Source: Candidatus Gastranaerophilales bacterium
GTDB lineage: Bacteria; Cyanobacteriota; Vampirovibrionia; Gastranaerophilales; Gastranaerophilaceae
Length of the DNA stretch: 64,000 nt
Direction of reading: 5' to 3'
Assembly: GCA_944325885.1 (NCBI GenBank)
Contig: CALVBT010000002.1
Span: 186,001 to 250,000, forward strand
A program made the translations under genes and the position numbers. The notes beneath the pieces are model-generated. The model ran no database searches. It saw nothing but the letters and a program-made list of their open reading frames with translations, and was not told where the DNA came from. Below are positions 16,897 through 25,722 of the stretch, piece by piece (position 1 is the stretch's first letter; every line of letters begins with the position of its first letter).

Positions 16897-18801
16897 ATGG
16901 AAAATTTGTTAATGAAAGAAAAGGTTTGGAAACACTGGCACCTTAGTAAGGAACTTAAAGAAGTTCTTGAAAAAGCTCCCAATGTTATACTTCCTGAAAA
17001 AAGAGATGAACTTATCGAACTTTCTGTAGGCGGGAAGGACAACCTTACTTATGATGTTACTTACAATGTAAACGGTCAGGACGTAATAGAAGCAAAAGTT
17101 GTAAAATGCAAAAACGGTATTGCTGTAAATTATCAAGACCCTTATATGAGAAGACGTGACCCGAATTGTATGGTTGTTAATAACATAGCCATGACGGATA
17201 AGGTAACGTTTCAAGAAAGATTCAAAAAAGACTTTGCTCCATTAAGACAAGAAACTCTTGACTGGCTTGCAACAAACGAAATTATACTTGTTCCGTTTAT
17301 GGCTGGCGGGTCGGAATACGGTTATCCTGCTTTGATGGCAGCTCCGAAAAACGCTGCATTTTTTGCGGCAAGTATTTATGACCTTCAGGGCATGATTGCA
17401 CCGGAAGATTTAAAAACAAATTTTGCTCCGCAGGCAATTATTTATGTTGCACCACCGTTCAGACATTCACACTTTGAAGGGAAACAGGTTGTTGTCCACA
17501 ATCAGCAGGATTCTGTTCATGAGGTCTTTTCTTACAACCTTTATCCGGGGCCTAGTGCCAAAAAAGGCGTGTACGGCGTATTGCTTGCATTGGGATTAAA
17601 AGAAGATTTTGTCACAGTACATGCTTCTACCGTTAATATTACAACTCCGTATGACAATGACATTAGCATACTTCACGAAGGCGCATCAGGAAGCGGAAAA
17701 AGCGAAATGCTTGAATACGCTCACCGTGAAGAGGACGGACGTCTTTTGTTAGGAAGAAATGTCGTAACCGGTGAAGAAAAATATCTTGCTTTGCCTCAAG
17801 GTTGTAAATTGCAGCCTGTTACCGATGACATGGCTTTGTGCCACCCTAGTTTTAGAAAAGACAACGGCCGTTTGTGTGTAGCGGATGCGGAACGTTCATG
17901 GTTTGTGAGAATTGACCACATAAAAAAATACGGTACGGATCCTAATTTGGAGTCTGTTACTGCTGCACCAAAAGAACCGTTAATATTTTTCAATCTCGAG
18001 GCACATCCAAACTCTACATGTTTGATTTGGGAACATATTGATGATGCTCCCGGTAAAAAGTGTCCGAATCCGAGAATAATTATTCCAAGAGAACAAATCA
18101 AAAACATCCAAAACGGGCCGATTGAAATCGATTACCGCAGCTTTGGTTTGAGAACACCTCCTTGTACTAAGGAACATCCTTCTTACGGTATATTCGGCAT
18201 GCTTCATATATTGCCGCCGGCTTTGGCATGGCTGTGGAGATTGGTGGCTCCCAGAGGTTTTGGAAACCCGAGTATCACAAGCACGGGACAGGATGCTTTT
18301 AAACTCGAAAGCGAAGGCGTAGGCTCTTTCTGGCCGTTTGCTACAGGCAAGAGAGTTGATTTTGCAAATATTTTGCTTGATCAATTTATGAATACAACAA
18401 AAACAAGAAATATTCTTATCCCGAATCAGCATATCGGCGCATGGGAGGTCGGTTTTATGGCTGAGTGGGTAATCAGAGAATATCTTGCAAGAAGAGGTCA
18501 GGCTTCTTTCAGAAAATTAAACCTTAAACCGGCAAGACATCCTCTGGGCGGATATATTCCGGAAAGTATTCACGTTGAAGGTACACCTATATCCAAAAAA
18601 TTCTTTGATGTTACAAAACAACCTCAAATTGAAGACGAAGGATATGATAAGGGTGCAAAAATGCTCGAGGACTTTTTCAAAGAAGAGCTTAAATTATACT
18701 TGAAATCTGATTTGCACCCGCTGGGTAAAGCAATAATCCTCTGCTGTATGGATAACGGTACTGTCGATGATTATGAAAAACTGATTCCTGGTACTTATTA
18801 A
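16897..18801 (+). CDS. DUF4914 protein with PEPCK-like P-loop
   Basis: This 634-residue soluble protein resembles the DUF4914 family, which looks related to phosphoenolpyruvate carboxykinase/HPr kinase type P-loop enzymes. Near residues 258-275 it has ILHEGASGSGKSEMLEYAH, a kinase-type Walker A, followed by a CxxDDMA-like stretch LQPVTDDMALCHPSF. Conserved-looking GGSEYGYPAL, LYPGPSAKKGVYG and RAPR-type WRLVAPRGFGNPSI blocks flank it. The true reaction is unknown to me. AAGGGG lies 6 nt before the ATG, so the start is firm. It is a single gene facing the PLD-like gene tail to tail. Confidence 0.7.
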   Translation: MENLLMKEKVWKHWHLSKELKEVLEKAPNVILPEKRDELIELSVGGKDNLTYDVTYNVNGQDVIEAKVVKCKNGIAVNYQDPYMRRRDPNCMVVNNIAMTDKVTFQERFKKDFAPLRQETLDWLATNEIILVPFMAGGSEYGYPALMAAPKNAAFFAASIYDLQGMIAPEDLKTNFAPQAIIYVAPPFRHSHFEGKQVVVHNQQDSVHEVFSYNLYPGPSAKKGVYGVLLALGLKEDFVTVHASTVNITTPYDNDISILHEGASGSGKSEMLEYAHREEDGRLLLGRNVVTGEEKYLALPQGCKLQPVTDDMALCHPSFRKDNGRLCVADAERSWFVRIDHIKKYGTDPNLESVTAAPKEPLIFFNLEAHPNSTCLIWEHIDDAPGKKCPNPRIIIPREQIKNIQNGPIEIDYRSFGLRTPPCTKEHPSYGIFGMLHILPPALAWLWRLVAPRGFGNPSITSTGQDAFKLESEGVGSFWPFATGKRVDFANILLDQFMNTTKTRNILIPNQHIGAWEVGFMAEWVIREYLARRGQASFRKLNLKPARHPLGGYIPESIHVEGTPISKKFFDVTKQPQIEDEGYDKGAKMLEDFFKEELKLYLKSDLHPLGKAIILCCMDNGTVDDYEKLIPGTY

Positions 18802-18821
18802 TAATATTATAATTTTTTATT

Positions 18822-20621
18822 TTAATTTTTAATTTTTGGTTCCTGCTTTTTTAGTTTAAAATTGCAGGAATCGTCATTCATGTCAATTTTTCCGTCAAAG
18901 TCATTATCGACTCCGTCATAGCAGGAATTTATAGAATTGTGTGATTCTGCTGACGGGTTTTTATGCATCCATTTTTCCGGAATAGTATACCAGAAATGCA
19001 AAAATTGTTTTTTGAATTCTGCTGTAAGTTGAGAATTGTCTATTATTACAACATTTTCGTCATTATATTTTTCACCGCTTTTCGTAAAATTCATAGAGCC
19101 TATTATAGAATATTTGTCATCAATTATTATTGATTTCATGTGCATTTTGCCTGCTCTGTTTTCTGTTTTTGCTGATATTCCGTTTTCTCTCAGGTATTTG
19201 ACAGAAGAGTATTTTGAGCCAGCTGATGTTGCATCTACAATGATTTTTACATCAACACCTCTGGCTTTTGCTGATATCAGTGCCTGATTCAGCTGTTTTT
19301 GCGTAATAACAAAAACAGGAATGTAGATATATTTTTTAGCGGAATTTATCAGAGGCAAAATGTGCTGTGTAATGATTTCATCCTGCGGAGAAAAATATAC
19401 TGATATTTTAGAGTGTCCAAGTGTAGTTGTGTTTTGTTGTGTCGGTGTTTTGAGTTTGTGGAATTTTCCAGCAAACATTTGTTCAAATTCCGCTTTATAG
19501 ATTTTTGCTATGCTCGCAGAGTTTATTAATACTGCCGAGTTTGCATTAAACCCAGGTAAATCAGTGTTGCTTATGTTTGCTGAGCCTGTCCAGACTTTTT
19601 GGTTGTCAAAGATAAAAAATTTGTTGTGCATTATTGCATCTTTTGCTTTTTGACCGTTATTTGACTTTGATAGCGTTGTCTCTATATCTCTTTTGCAATC
19701 AGGCAGAAGCTTTTTCAGTTTAAAGGTTTCAAGATATATAGTGTTGCCCTTGCTGTTTGTATCAAATACCCATCTGATTTTGACGCCTCTGTTTTTTGCG
19801 TTAATCAGTGCGTTTGTAATTTCCGGCTGTCTGTCCACTCCGTAGATTGCAAAATCTATTGAATTCTTTGCTGTATTAATTTCTCTTAACAGCGATTGGC
19901 ATGCTGTTGTCAGACATTTTTCCGAAGGGTAATAGTATTTTGTGAAATCTGTCACATAAAATTCTAAATAGTTGTCCTTGTAGATAGGCAAATATTTTTC
20001 TTTAACATCTTTAGGGTATTTTGTTTGTGTAATTTTGTTTTTTGTATGTGTTTTGTTATTTAAGTTTGTGTGACACCATTTGCAGGGCTGTGCGTTTTTT
20101 GGCAGGTGGGATTTTTGCAGGATTTTTGTTTGTTTTGAAACAGTAGCATGTTTGCAATCGAGTGTGTGATATTTATGCGAATACGTGTTGTAGACAACGA
20201 GATTTAGCGTTCTTGCATAGTTGAGATTCTTATCAAAATCCTTTTTGTTGTCTTTATTCAGGACTAGACCCTGCTTTTCCAGATTTGTGTAGTAATCTTT
20301 TAAATTGTTGTCTATGATTGATACGCCTGTATCTTTTTGTATGACTTTAACAAATTTGTTTTGCAGCGCAGTTTTTGCATAATTGTCTGCAAGATAGTAC
20401 ATTCTAAGCGCATCAGATGTTGAGAGATTTTTGTATTGAAAATTTTTTGACGGCAGAGCTACAAATTCGTCTTTCTCTGCTGTTTGGTTGTCGTTAAAGT
20501 CAACATAAATTTCGTAGGGTGAGTCTATTTGCAGTACTTTATGATATTCACTTTTTTCTAAAGAGAATAATAAAGCTCCGCAAAACAGTATTACCAGTAT
20601 AAAATAAGCAATTTTATTCAT
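18822..20621 (-). CDS. Secreted phospholipase D-like nuclease with Cys-rich and calcium-type motifs
   Basis: The 599-residue protein starts with a signal or anchor segment (MNKIAYFILVILFCGALLFS). Around residues 150-185 is YHTLDCKHA...QPCKWCH, like an Ada-type metal-binding ribbon. Two HKD motifs follow: HNKFFIFDNQKVWTGSANIS and HMKSIIIDDKYSIIGSMNFT, the paired active site of PLD phosphodiesterases. The C-terminus has CYDGVDNDFDGKIDMNDDSC, an Asp-rich motif like calcium-binding repeats in secreted proteins. A role in external DNA or lipid degradation is inference. The substrate cannot be decided from sequence. Confidence 0.85.
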   Translation of the reverse strand: MNKIAYFILVILFCGALLFSLEKSEYHKVLQIDSPYEIYVDFNDNQTAEKDEFVALPSKNFQYKNLSTSDALRMYYLADNYAKTALQNKFVKVIQKDTGVSIIDNNLKDYYTNLEKQGLVLNKDNKKDFDKNLNYARTLNLVVYNTYSHKYHTLDCKHATVSKQTKILQKSHLPKNAQPCKWCHTNLNNKTHTKNKITQTKYPKDVKEKYLPIYKDNYLEFYVTDFTKYYYPSEKCLTTACQSLLREINTAKNSIDFAIYGVDRQPEITNALINAKNRGVKIRWVFDTNSKGNTIYLETFKLKKLLPDCKRDIETTLSKSNNGQKAKDAIMHNKFFIFDNQKVWTGSANISNTDLPGFNANSAVLINSASIAKIYKAEFEQMFAGKFHKLKTPTQQNTTTLGHSKISVYFSPQDEIITQHILPLINSAKKYIYIPVFVITQKQLNQALISAKARGVDVKIIVDATSAGSKYSSVKYLRENGISAKTENRAGKMHMKSIIIDDKYSIIGSMNFTKSGEKYNDENVVIIDNSQLTAEFKKQFLHFWYTIPEKWMHKNPSAESHNSINSCYDGVDNDFDGKIDMNDDSCNFKLKKQEPKIKN

Positions 20622-20662
20622 AATTTAATTATAAATTCTATTACATATATGGAAAACTAAGT

Positions 20663-20709
20663 AAACATAGGTTAATATTTTGGCAGAATAAAAAACATAG
20701 ACTAATATT
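20663..20709. promoter_or_regulatory. Pair of 17-bp direct repeats in the divergent GH38/PLD promoter region
   Basis: AAACATAGGTTAATATT (20663-20679) and AAACATAGACTAATATT (20693-20709) are 30 bp apart, close to three helical turns. The second copy ends 5 bp before the GH38 start codon. The spacing suits a regulator binding one DNA face. Confidence 0.5.
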
Positions 20710-20714
20710 AGAAT

Positions 20715-23117
20715 ATGAAGAAAAAAGTCTATGCATATATTCACACTCACTGGGATAGAGAGTGGTACAGAGAGTTTGAAGAGTTTAAAATCCGTCTTGT
20801 AGAGGTGTTTGATGATGTATTGAACAAGCTTTCCTCTAATGAGTTGGAAACATTTTATTTTGACGGTCAAACTGCAGCATTAGAGGATTATCTTGCTATA
20901 AAACCGGAAAAAGAAGCTCTTGTGAGAGAATTTATTAACTCTAAAAGGCTTTTTATAGGCCCGTATTACTGTTCTACGGATAGTTTTCTTGTTGACAGCG
21001 AGTCTTTAATTAAAAATTTGCAAATAGGCATAAAATATTCAAAAGATTTTGGCTGCAGTGATTATATAGCATATCATGCAGACACTTTCGGCCATAGTGC
21101 ATATATACCTCAGATAATTAAATATTTTGATATTGAGCATGCCATATTCTGGCGTGGTCTGGGTGAGTTGGAATCGGAATTTTTGTTCAGAAATTTAAAA
21201 TCAATATATTTGATAGAGGGTTATTTTCACGATTATTTCAGTGCAAATGTTTCTTATGAGCAAAAAGCTAAAATGCTCAAACGCACTCTGGATAGAATAT
21301 CAAAATACAGCTCTGATAGCCTGTTGCTGCCTCTTGGTGCAGATCATCTGGCTGCTCCTGACAATATTAAAGAACAGATAAAAGAGATTAATTATCTGAT
21401 AGAGGATTACGAAATTGTTCTTTCTACGCCTTTTGAATACCTTGAAAAAGTAAAAAATAATTATAAAAAGAATATTGAACATGAATTTAGAAGCACAAAA
21501 AGAAACTTTATCCTGCCTGGGGTGTTGTCTTCTCGTATAGATTTAAAACAGTATAATTCTAAACTTCAATGGCTTCTTTCAAGAAATATTCAGCCTCTTC
21601 AGGCCGTTTTGAGCTTTTTGGGTAAGACACACAGTTTTCAAAAAGAGATTGATTCAATATATAAAGAATTGCTCAAAAACCATGCCCACGACAGCATATA
21701 CGGCTGTAGTGTCGATAATGTGCATAAAGAAAACCGTATGAGATTCAACAAGGTTTTTCAGTCGTGCCACGCTATACATAATAGTATTAAAAGGGATTTG
21801 TATACAAAAGATAATCTTTGTGTAATCAATTTGTCAAATTTTGATTTAAACGGTGCGTTGAAAATAAAAACAGATTACAAGTTAGATTCTCTATATAATG
21901 CACAATTGATAAGCAAATCAAAGGGATTCCCTCTTAAAAAACTATATGACATAAACCAGATTCCCGTAACTGAGGATTATACAAATATATATGAGTACCT
22001 TGTTGATTTAAAAGGAATAAAACCGTTTTCTGTTCAAAATATAGGCGAACAGCAGCTTTGTAAGCATAGCAGTTTGAAAATTTCAGAAACATCAATTGAA
22101 AACGAAAAAATTAAACTTGACGTAAAAAATAACAGTATAATTGTTACGGATAAAAAGACCGGCAAGCAGTACAAAGACTTTTTGACCATAATAGACAGAA
22201 AAGACTGCGGTGACAGCTATAATTTTGGTGCTGTGAAGGGTGATAAGCCGCAATATTTGTCTATTACAGGTACAAAGATAAAGGAATGCGGTCATATCAG
22301 GTGCATCTTGCAAATAAACGGAAAAATCAATAATACTAATGTAAAAATATTTGCCGCACTGGAAAATCAAAATGATTTTGTAGAATTTAGTATCGAGTGG
22401 GTTAACAGGAATAAAAATCACCTTATGCAGGTGGAATTAAATATGCCTGCTGGTTGTGCAGAGGTCTTTTCTGATGACCTTGCAGGTTATGTAAAGAGAA
22501 CTTTTGATACGGATTATGATATTTATGAACATATTCCTGCACAAAGGGGTATAGAACTCCCGTTAAATACAGCTCCAATACAAAAATCATTGTGGCTTCA
22601 GGGGGTTGGTGTTGTTACAGAGGGACTTCAGGAATATGAAGTGTTTAAGAACAAATTAAGACTCAGCATTTTGCGCTCTACCGGCGTAATATCTAATCCG
22701 ACAAATTCTACCCGTGGGACACCGGCTGGGCCGCCGTTGCCTACACCTGATTTGCAAATGCTCGGCGAAAATTCTGCAAGGTTTTTATTATGTTTTTGTG
22801 ACAGTATAGAGGCTTGTGAAGCTCAGGCAGAAAAATTTTACTCTACAGCAGAATTGATGTCTGCAAATCTGGATGCTGCGAAGCTATTTAGTTCCGGCAA
22901 TCAGCATATAGTTGTTAGTACGATTAAGTTGAATGAAGATAATGACCTTTTAATCAGATTTTTAAACAAATCTGACAAGGCGCAGAAGCTGTGTTTTTCT
23001 TGTGATTTAGTTTGTTCTGGAATTTATTTTGCCAATGCAATGGAAGAAATCACGGACAAGTATGCAGATACTGAAGTTGCCGGAAATTCATTTGTTACTC
23101 TTGTATTAAAAAGGTAA
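20715..23117 (+). CDS. Alpha-mannosidase, glycoside hydrolase family 38
   Basis: GH38 enzymes remove alpha-linked mannose. The N-terminal catalytic domain shows the zinc motif HTHWDREWY (residues 11-19), the nucleophile region YHADTFGHSAYIPQI and IFWRGLGE; the middle helical region has KNHAHDSIYGCSVD with a further metal-site His and Asp; the rest is the beta-sandwich part. Length of 800 residues is normal for the bacterial type. There is no signal peptide, so it probably acts in the cytosol on imported oligosaccharide or mannosylglycerate. No good ribosome-binding site precedes the ATG. Confidence 0.93.
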   Translation: MKKKVYAYIHTHWDREWYREFEEFKIRLVEVFDDVLNKLSSNELETFYFDGQTAALEDYLAIKPEKEALVREFINSKRLFIGPYYCSTDSFLVDSESLIKNLQIGIKYSKDFGCSDYIAYHADTFGHSAYIPQIIKYFDIEHAIFWRGLGELESEFLFRNLKSIYLIEGYFHDYFSANVSYEQKAKMLKRTLDRISKYSSDSLLLPLGADHLAAPDNIKEQIKEINYLIEDYEIVLSTPFEYLEKVKNNYKKNIEHEFRSTKRNFILPGVLSSRIDLKQYNSKLQWLLSRNIQPLQAVLSFLGKTHSFQKEIDSIYKELLKNHAHDSIYGCSVDNVHKENRMRFNKVFQSCHAIHNSIKRDLYTKDNLCVINLSNFDLNGALKIKTDYKLDSLYNAQLISKSKGFPLKKLYDINQIPVTEDYTNIYEYLVDLKGIKPFSVQNIGEQQLCKHSSLKISETSIENEKIKLDVKNNSIIVTDKKTGKQYKDFLTIIDRKDCGDSYNFGAVKGDKPQYLSITGTKIKECGHIRCILQINGKINNTNVKIFAALENQNDFVEFSIEWVNRNKNHLMQVELNMPAGCAEVFSDDLAGYVKRTFDTDYDIYEHIPAQRGIELPLNTAPIQKSLWLQGVGVVTEGLQEYEVFKNKLRLSILRSTGVISNPTNSTRGTPAGPPLPTPDLQMLGENSARFLLCFCDSIEACEAQAEKFYSTAELMSANLDAAKLFSSGNQHIVVSTIKLNEDNDLLIRFLNKSDKAQKLCFSCDLVCSGIYFANAMEEITDKYADTEVAGNSFVTLVLKR

Positions 23118-23119
23118 GT

Positions 23120-23235
23120 TTAGCAATAGCATAACGAGACGCCAATCAGAATCATAGAAAGATAGCGAAAGCGTAATCTTTCAAGATTGTGACAAGATGG
23201 AATCTTGTCCAAGAAACGAGTGCAGACACAAAAAA
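23120..23235. repeat. Hairpin modules beside the tRNA-Pro(CGG) 3' end
   Basis: GATAGCGAAAGCGTAATC (23161-23178) can fold with a GAAA loop. GACAAGATGGAATCTTGTC (23191-23209) is a perfect-stem hairpin made from the T-stem end of the neighbouring tRNA. The same modules, with matching base changes on both stem sides, occur beside tRNA-Pro(GGG). The shared order TTGTGACA, hairpin, GNRA hairpin and AATCAGAA suggests common descent. Confidence 0.65.
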
Positions 23236-23309
23236 TCGGGATGACAAGATTCGAACTTGCGACCCCCGCGACCCGAACACGGTGCGCTACCAAACTGCGC
23301 TACATCCCG
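23236..23309 (-). tRNA. tRNA-Pro, anticodon CGG
   Basis: On the minus strand the acceptor CGGGATG pairs with CATCCCG, with discriminator A. The anticodon arm is CCGTG-TTCGGGT-CGCGG, giving CGG. The T-arm is GCAAGTTCGAATCTTGT. CCA is not encoded and TTTTT follows at once, so the gene may terminate itself. Confidence 0.95.
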
Positions 23310-23488
23310 ACTTTTTGTATTAAATTTTCATTTCAGAGATGCAGTTTGGTTTTTAATTTTTATACGGCTCGCAGAAACTACGTTTCTGACTTAGCCTGCC
23401 TCCACCCGAAACGATACTTAATCGTTTCGTTCGGAGTCCTTGCTACATCCCGACTTTTTGTATTAAATTTTCATTTCAGAGATGCAGT
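23299..23488. repeat. Direct repeat of the tRNA-Pro(CGG) 5' end and its flank
   Basis: The 47 bases 23299-23345 (first 11 bases of the tRNA plus upstream flank, read on the minus strand) are repeated exactly at 23442-23488, and a degenerate third copy lies at 23492-23531. The segment between copies holds CAGAAAC-TAC-GTTTCTG and CGAAACGAT-ACTTA-ATCGTTTCG hairpins. The region 23118-23582 otherwise contains only the tRNA. Confidence 0.85.
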
Positions 23489-23582
23489 CTTGCTACATCC
23501 TGACTTTTATATTTAATTTTCAAATTTAATTCAAATTACTATATAATTTTATCATAAAATATTTAAATACAAGAGGCTAACT

Positions 23583-24125
23583 ATGAAAAGATGTAAATGG
23601 GTAAATGAAAAATCAGAACTGTATAAAAAATACCATGATGAGGAGTGGGGTACTCCAAAATACGATGATAAAGAGTTGTTTGAGCTTTTGATTCTGGAAT
23701 CTTTTCAGGCCGGGTTGTCGTGGCTTACTGTATTAAAGAAAAGAGAAGCTTTTAGAAAAGCTTATGACAATTTTGATGTCACCAAAGTAGCAAATTATAC
23801 AGATGATAAAATAAATGAGCTGCTTCAGAATCCCGATATAATCAGGAGCAAAAATAAAATTGCGGCTTCTATTAATAATGCCAAAATTTTTATTCAGATA
23901 CAAAAGGAGTTTGGTAGTTTTTCAAAGTATATCTGGGCTTTTAGCGATAATAAAATCGTAAAAAACATAACGGATAATATCCCTGTCAGTACGCCTCTGT
24001 CTGATACGGTATCAAAGGATTTGAAAAAAAGAGGGATGAAATATGTTGGTACCGTGATAATTTATTCTTATCTGCAGGCAATCGGCATAGTCGATGACCA
24101 TGAAAAAGATTGCTTTAGATATTAA
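23583..24125 (+). CDS. tag: DNA-3-methyladenine glycosylase I
   Basis: Tag removes 3-methyladenine from alkylated DNA by base excision. The 180-residue protein has MKRCKWV (zinc Cys), YHDEEWGTPKYDD with the zinc His, LESFQAGLSWLTVLKKREAFR, SKNKIAASINNAK and the terminal VDDHEKDCF with the last two zinc ligands. Length is typical. It is a single gene bordered on both sides by tRNA-linked repeats, so it lies inside the repeat-rich zone though the family itself is ordinary. Confidence 0.95.
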   Translation: MKRCKWVNEKSELYKKYHDEEWGTPKYDDKELFELLILESFQAGLSWLTVLKKREAFRKAYDNFDVTKVANYTDDKINELLQNPDIIRSKNKIAASINNAKIFIQIQKEFGSFSKYIWAFSDNKIVKNITDNIPVSTPLSDTVSKDLKKRGMKYVGTVIIYSYLQAIGIVDDHEKDCFRY

Positions 24126-24142
24126 AAGTAGTGAGGCGCTTG

Positions 24143-24628
24143 TAATTGCAAATAAAAAGCGGACGACGGGACTCGCAACGTCAATCTAGGCGAAGAATGA
24201 GCCGTAGAGAGACGGAGTGCTGACGATTTGCGAAAGCAAATCGAACAAGTAAACCGCAGATGTAGCAAACTTGTTTGCGTACAGATGCGAGTGAGAGGCT
24301 AGGGTAATTGCAAATAAAAAGCGGACGACGGGACTCGCAACGTCAATCTAGGCGAAGAATGAGCCGTAGAGAGACGGAGTGCTGACGATTTGCGAAAGCA
24401 AATCGAACAAGTAAACCGCAGATGTAGCAAACTTGTTTGCGTACAGATGCGAGTGAGAGGCTAGGGTAATTGCAAATAAAAAGCGGACGACGGGACTCGC
24501 AACGTCAATCTAGGCGAAGAATGAGCCGTAGAGAGACGGAGTGCTGACGATTTGCGAAAGCAAATCGAACAAGTAAACCGCAGATGTAGCAAACTTGTTT
24601 GCGTACAGATGCGAGTGAGAGGCGAGGA
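24143..24628. repeat. Three 162-bp tandem repeats carrying the tRNA-Gly 3' end
   Basis: Units begin at 24143, 24305 and 24467 with a period of exactly 162 bp. Units 1 and 2 look identical and unit 3 differs only near its end. Each unit contains GCGGACGACGGGACTCG, the antisense 3' end of the adjacent tRNA-Gly, then CGTCAATCTAGG, a decayed anticodon-stem copy. It then has GGCGAAGAATGAGCC and the hairpins GATTTGCGAAAGCAAATC and GCAAACTTGTTTGC. The array ends where the true tRNA-Gly starts (shared TAATTGCAAATAAAAA lead). No gene lies in 24126-24644. Confidence 0.92.
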
Positions 24629-24644
24629 TAATTGCAAATAAAAA

Positions 24645-24716
24645 AGCGGACGACGGGACTCGAACCCGCGGCGTCAACCTTGGGAAGGTTGCATTCTACC
24701 ACTGAATTACATCCGC
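24645..24716 (-). tRNA. tRNA-Gly, anticodon CCC
   Basis: On the minus strand GCGGATG pairs with CGTCCGC (one G-U). The anticodon arm is CAACC-TTCCCAA-GGTTG, giving CCC. The T-arm is CGCGGGTTCGAGTCCCG. The discriminator is T, followed directly by a T-run; CCA is not encoded. Confidence 0.93.
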
Positions 24717-24783
24717 ATGCGTATTAATTGTATCACTATTTCTTTTATATGTAAAAAGCCCATGTTTTGTTAGTTTATACAAT

Positions 24784-24806
24784 TAGCAAAAAATTTTTTT
24801 TAGGAG
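24784..24806 (+). promoter_or_regulatory. A-tract/T-tract leader shared with the radical SAM gene at 61168
   Basis: TAGCAAAAAATTTTTTT lies 36 bp before this ATG and 35 bp before the ATG at 61168, followed in both by a short G-rich block and a T-run. The G-rich block here (AGGAG, 24802-24806) could serve as ribosome-binding site, though 13 nt is a long spacing. Confidence 0.4.
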
Positions 24807-24819
24807 TTTTTTTAGATAT

Positions 24820-25641
24820 ATGCAAATTAATGATAAACACTATAGCCATATAAATTTTGGCACTTCTTATAGAAAAGTAGTAAAACCGGGTTATATATTA
24901 GGTGATTGTTATGAGGCATCTACTTATTTCTTTGTAAAAGGGCTTCAGTGGAACAAATTTTTTAATCATGTAATTGAAAAATACAAAAATACCCCAAAGG
25001 TAAATGTCTTTTCTCTTGCTGGTTCCGACGGTTCAGAGGCATATAGTATAGCAATGCTTTTGATTTCAAAATTGGGAGAAGAAAACGCAAAGAAGTTTTT
25101 TCCTGTTATTGCAGTTGATTTTGATAAGGCTGTAACAAGAAATGCAAGAAAAGGTTTTATGAATCTGTCTGCGGATGATGAACTTAGGATAAATAAATAC
25201 ACAGGAAATAAATTAAATACTTTTTTTGAACGTACAAATAAATCTTTTCTTTCGGACAAAATTGGTGCTACAGATAGACAAGAAATCCTGACTAAATTTA
25301 AATTAAAGCCGATTTTGCAAGATAAAGTCCATTTTATTACAGAAGATATAAATACTTATGTTGATAAAATGCCGGCAACAAATAATTTAATTTTTTGCAG
25401 AAACTGTTGGCCATATCTTTGGAAAACAAGAGAAGAATTCGCACAAAAGCTTTCAACAAAAACAGATGCAAATTCTTATCTGGTATTAGGAAATTTCGAT
25501 AGTATCTGTTGTCCAATGAATGTAAAGAATTGCTATGGATTTTCTATGAATAAAGAATTTCCAAATGTCTTTGATAAATCCGGTAGCGGTTTCTTTGATG
25601 ACATGCGGTGGTTAGTTAATCCAATTGAAGAAAATATTTAA
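24820..25641 (+). CDS. CheR-like SAM methyltransferase with N-terminal INFG box
   Basis: The 273-residue protein follows the CheR layout: TYFFVKGLQWNKF (compare CheR TxFFR), a SAM loop FSLAGSDGSEAYSIAMLL (compare SAGCSTGEEPYS), VIAVDFDKAVTRNARKGF, then KVHFITEDI and NLIFCRNCWPYL. Chemotaxis CheR methylates receptor glutamates, but here the N-terminal CheR helical domain is missing and no chemotaxis gene is near. It begins MQIN and has INFG at residues 11-14, a signature also found on other lineage-specific proteins in this window. It lies between the tRNA-Gly array and the tRNA-Phe copy. Substrate is unknown. Confidence 0.7.
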   Translation: MQINDKHYSHINFGTSYRKVVKPGYILGDCYEASTYFFVKGLQWNKFFNHVIEKYKNTPKVNVFSLAGSDGSEAYSIAMLLISKLGEENAKKFFPVIAVDFDKAVTRNARKGFMNLSADDELRINKYTGNKLNTFFERTNKSFLSDKIGATDRQEILTKFKLKPILQDKVHFITEDINTYVDKMPATNNLIFCRNCWPYLWKTREEFAQKLSTKTDANSYLVLGNFDSICCPMNVKNCYGFSMNKEFPNVFDKSGSGFFDDMRWLVNPIEENI

Positions 25642-25662
25642 ATTTATGAGAGGTACCAAGGG

Positions 25663-25722
25663 TTCGATTCCGAGGAATAAAAAAAACACCCGAAGGTGTT
25701 TTAAAAAGTGGTGCCACGTCTC
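25663..25722. repeat. Left copy of the 60-bp tRNA-Phe 3'-end direct repeat
   Basis: This copy contains TTCGATTCCGAG (inverted T-arm), the terminator CACC-CGAA-GGTG with A and T runs, and GTGGTGCCACGTCTC, the antisense CCA-acceptor end of tRNA-Phe. It differs from 26959-27018 at one base by eye. Together the copies bracket the ADP-ribosyltransferase-like gene, as att sites would bracket an inserted cassette. Confidence 0.85.

Noticed and set aside
23205-23516. Plus-strand frame with MTRFELATPATRTRCATKLRYIP
   Set aside because: It is antisense translation of tRNA-Pro(CGG) and its repeats, without a ribosome-binding site.
24143-24628. Possible CRISPR array
   Set aside because: Units are 162 bp in head-to-tail copies with no unique spacers and no cas genes nearby; the units derive from tRNA-Gly.
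24505-24702. Minus-strand frame with MVECNLPKVDAAGSSPVV
   Set aside because: It is tRNA-Gly plus tandem repeat sequence read as protein.
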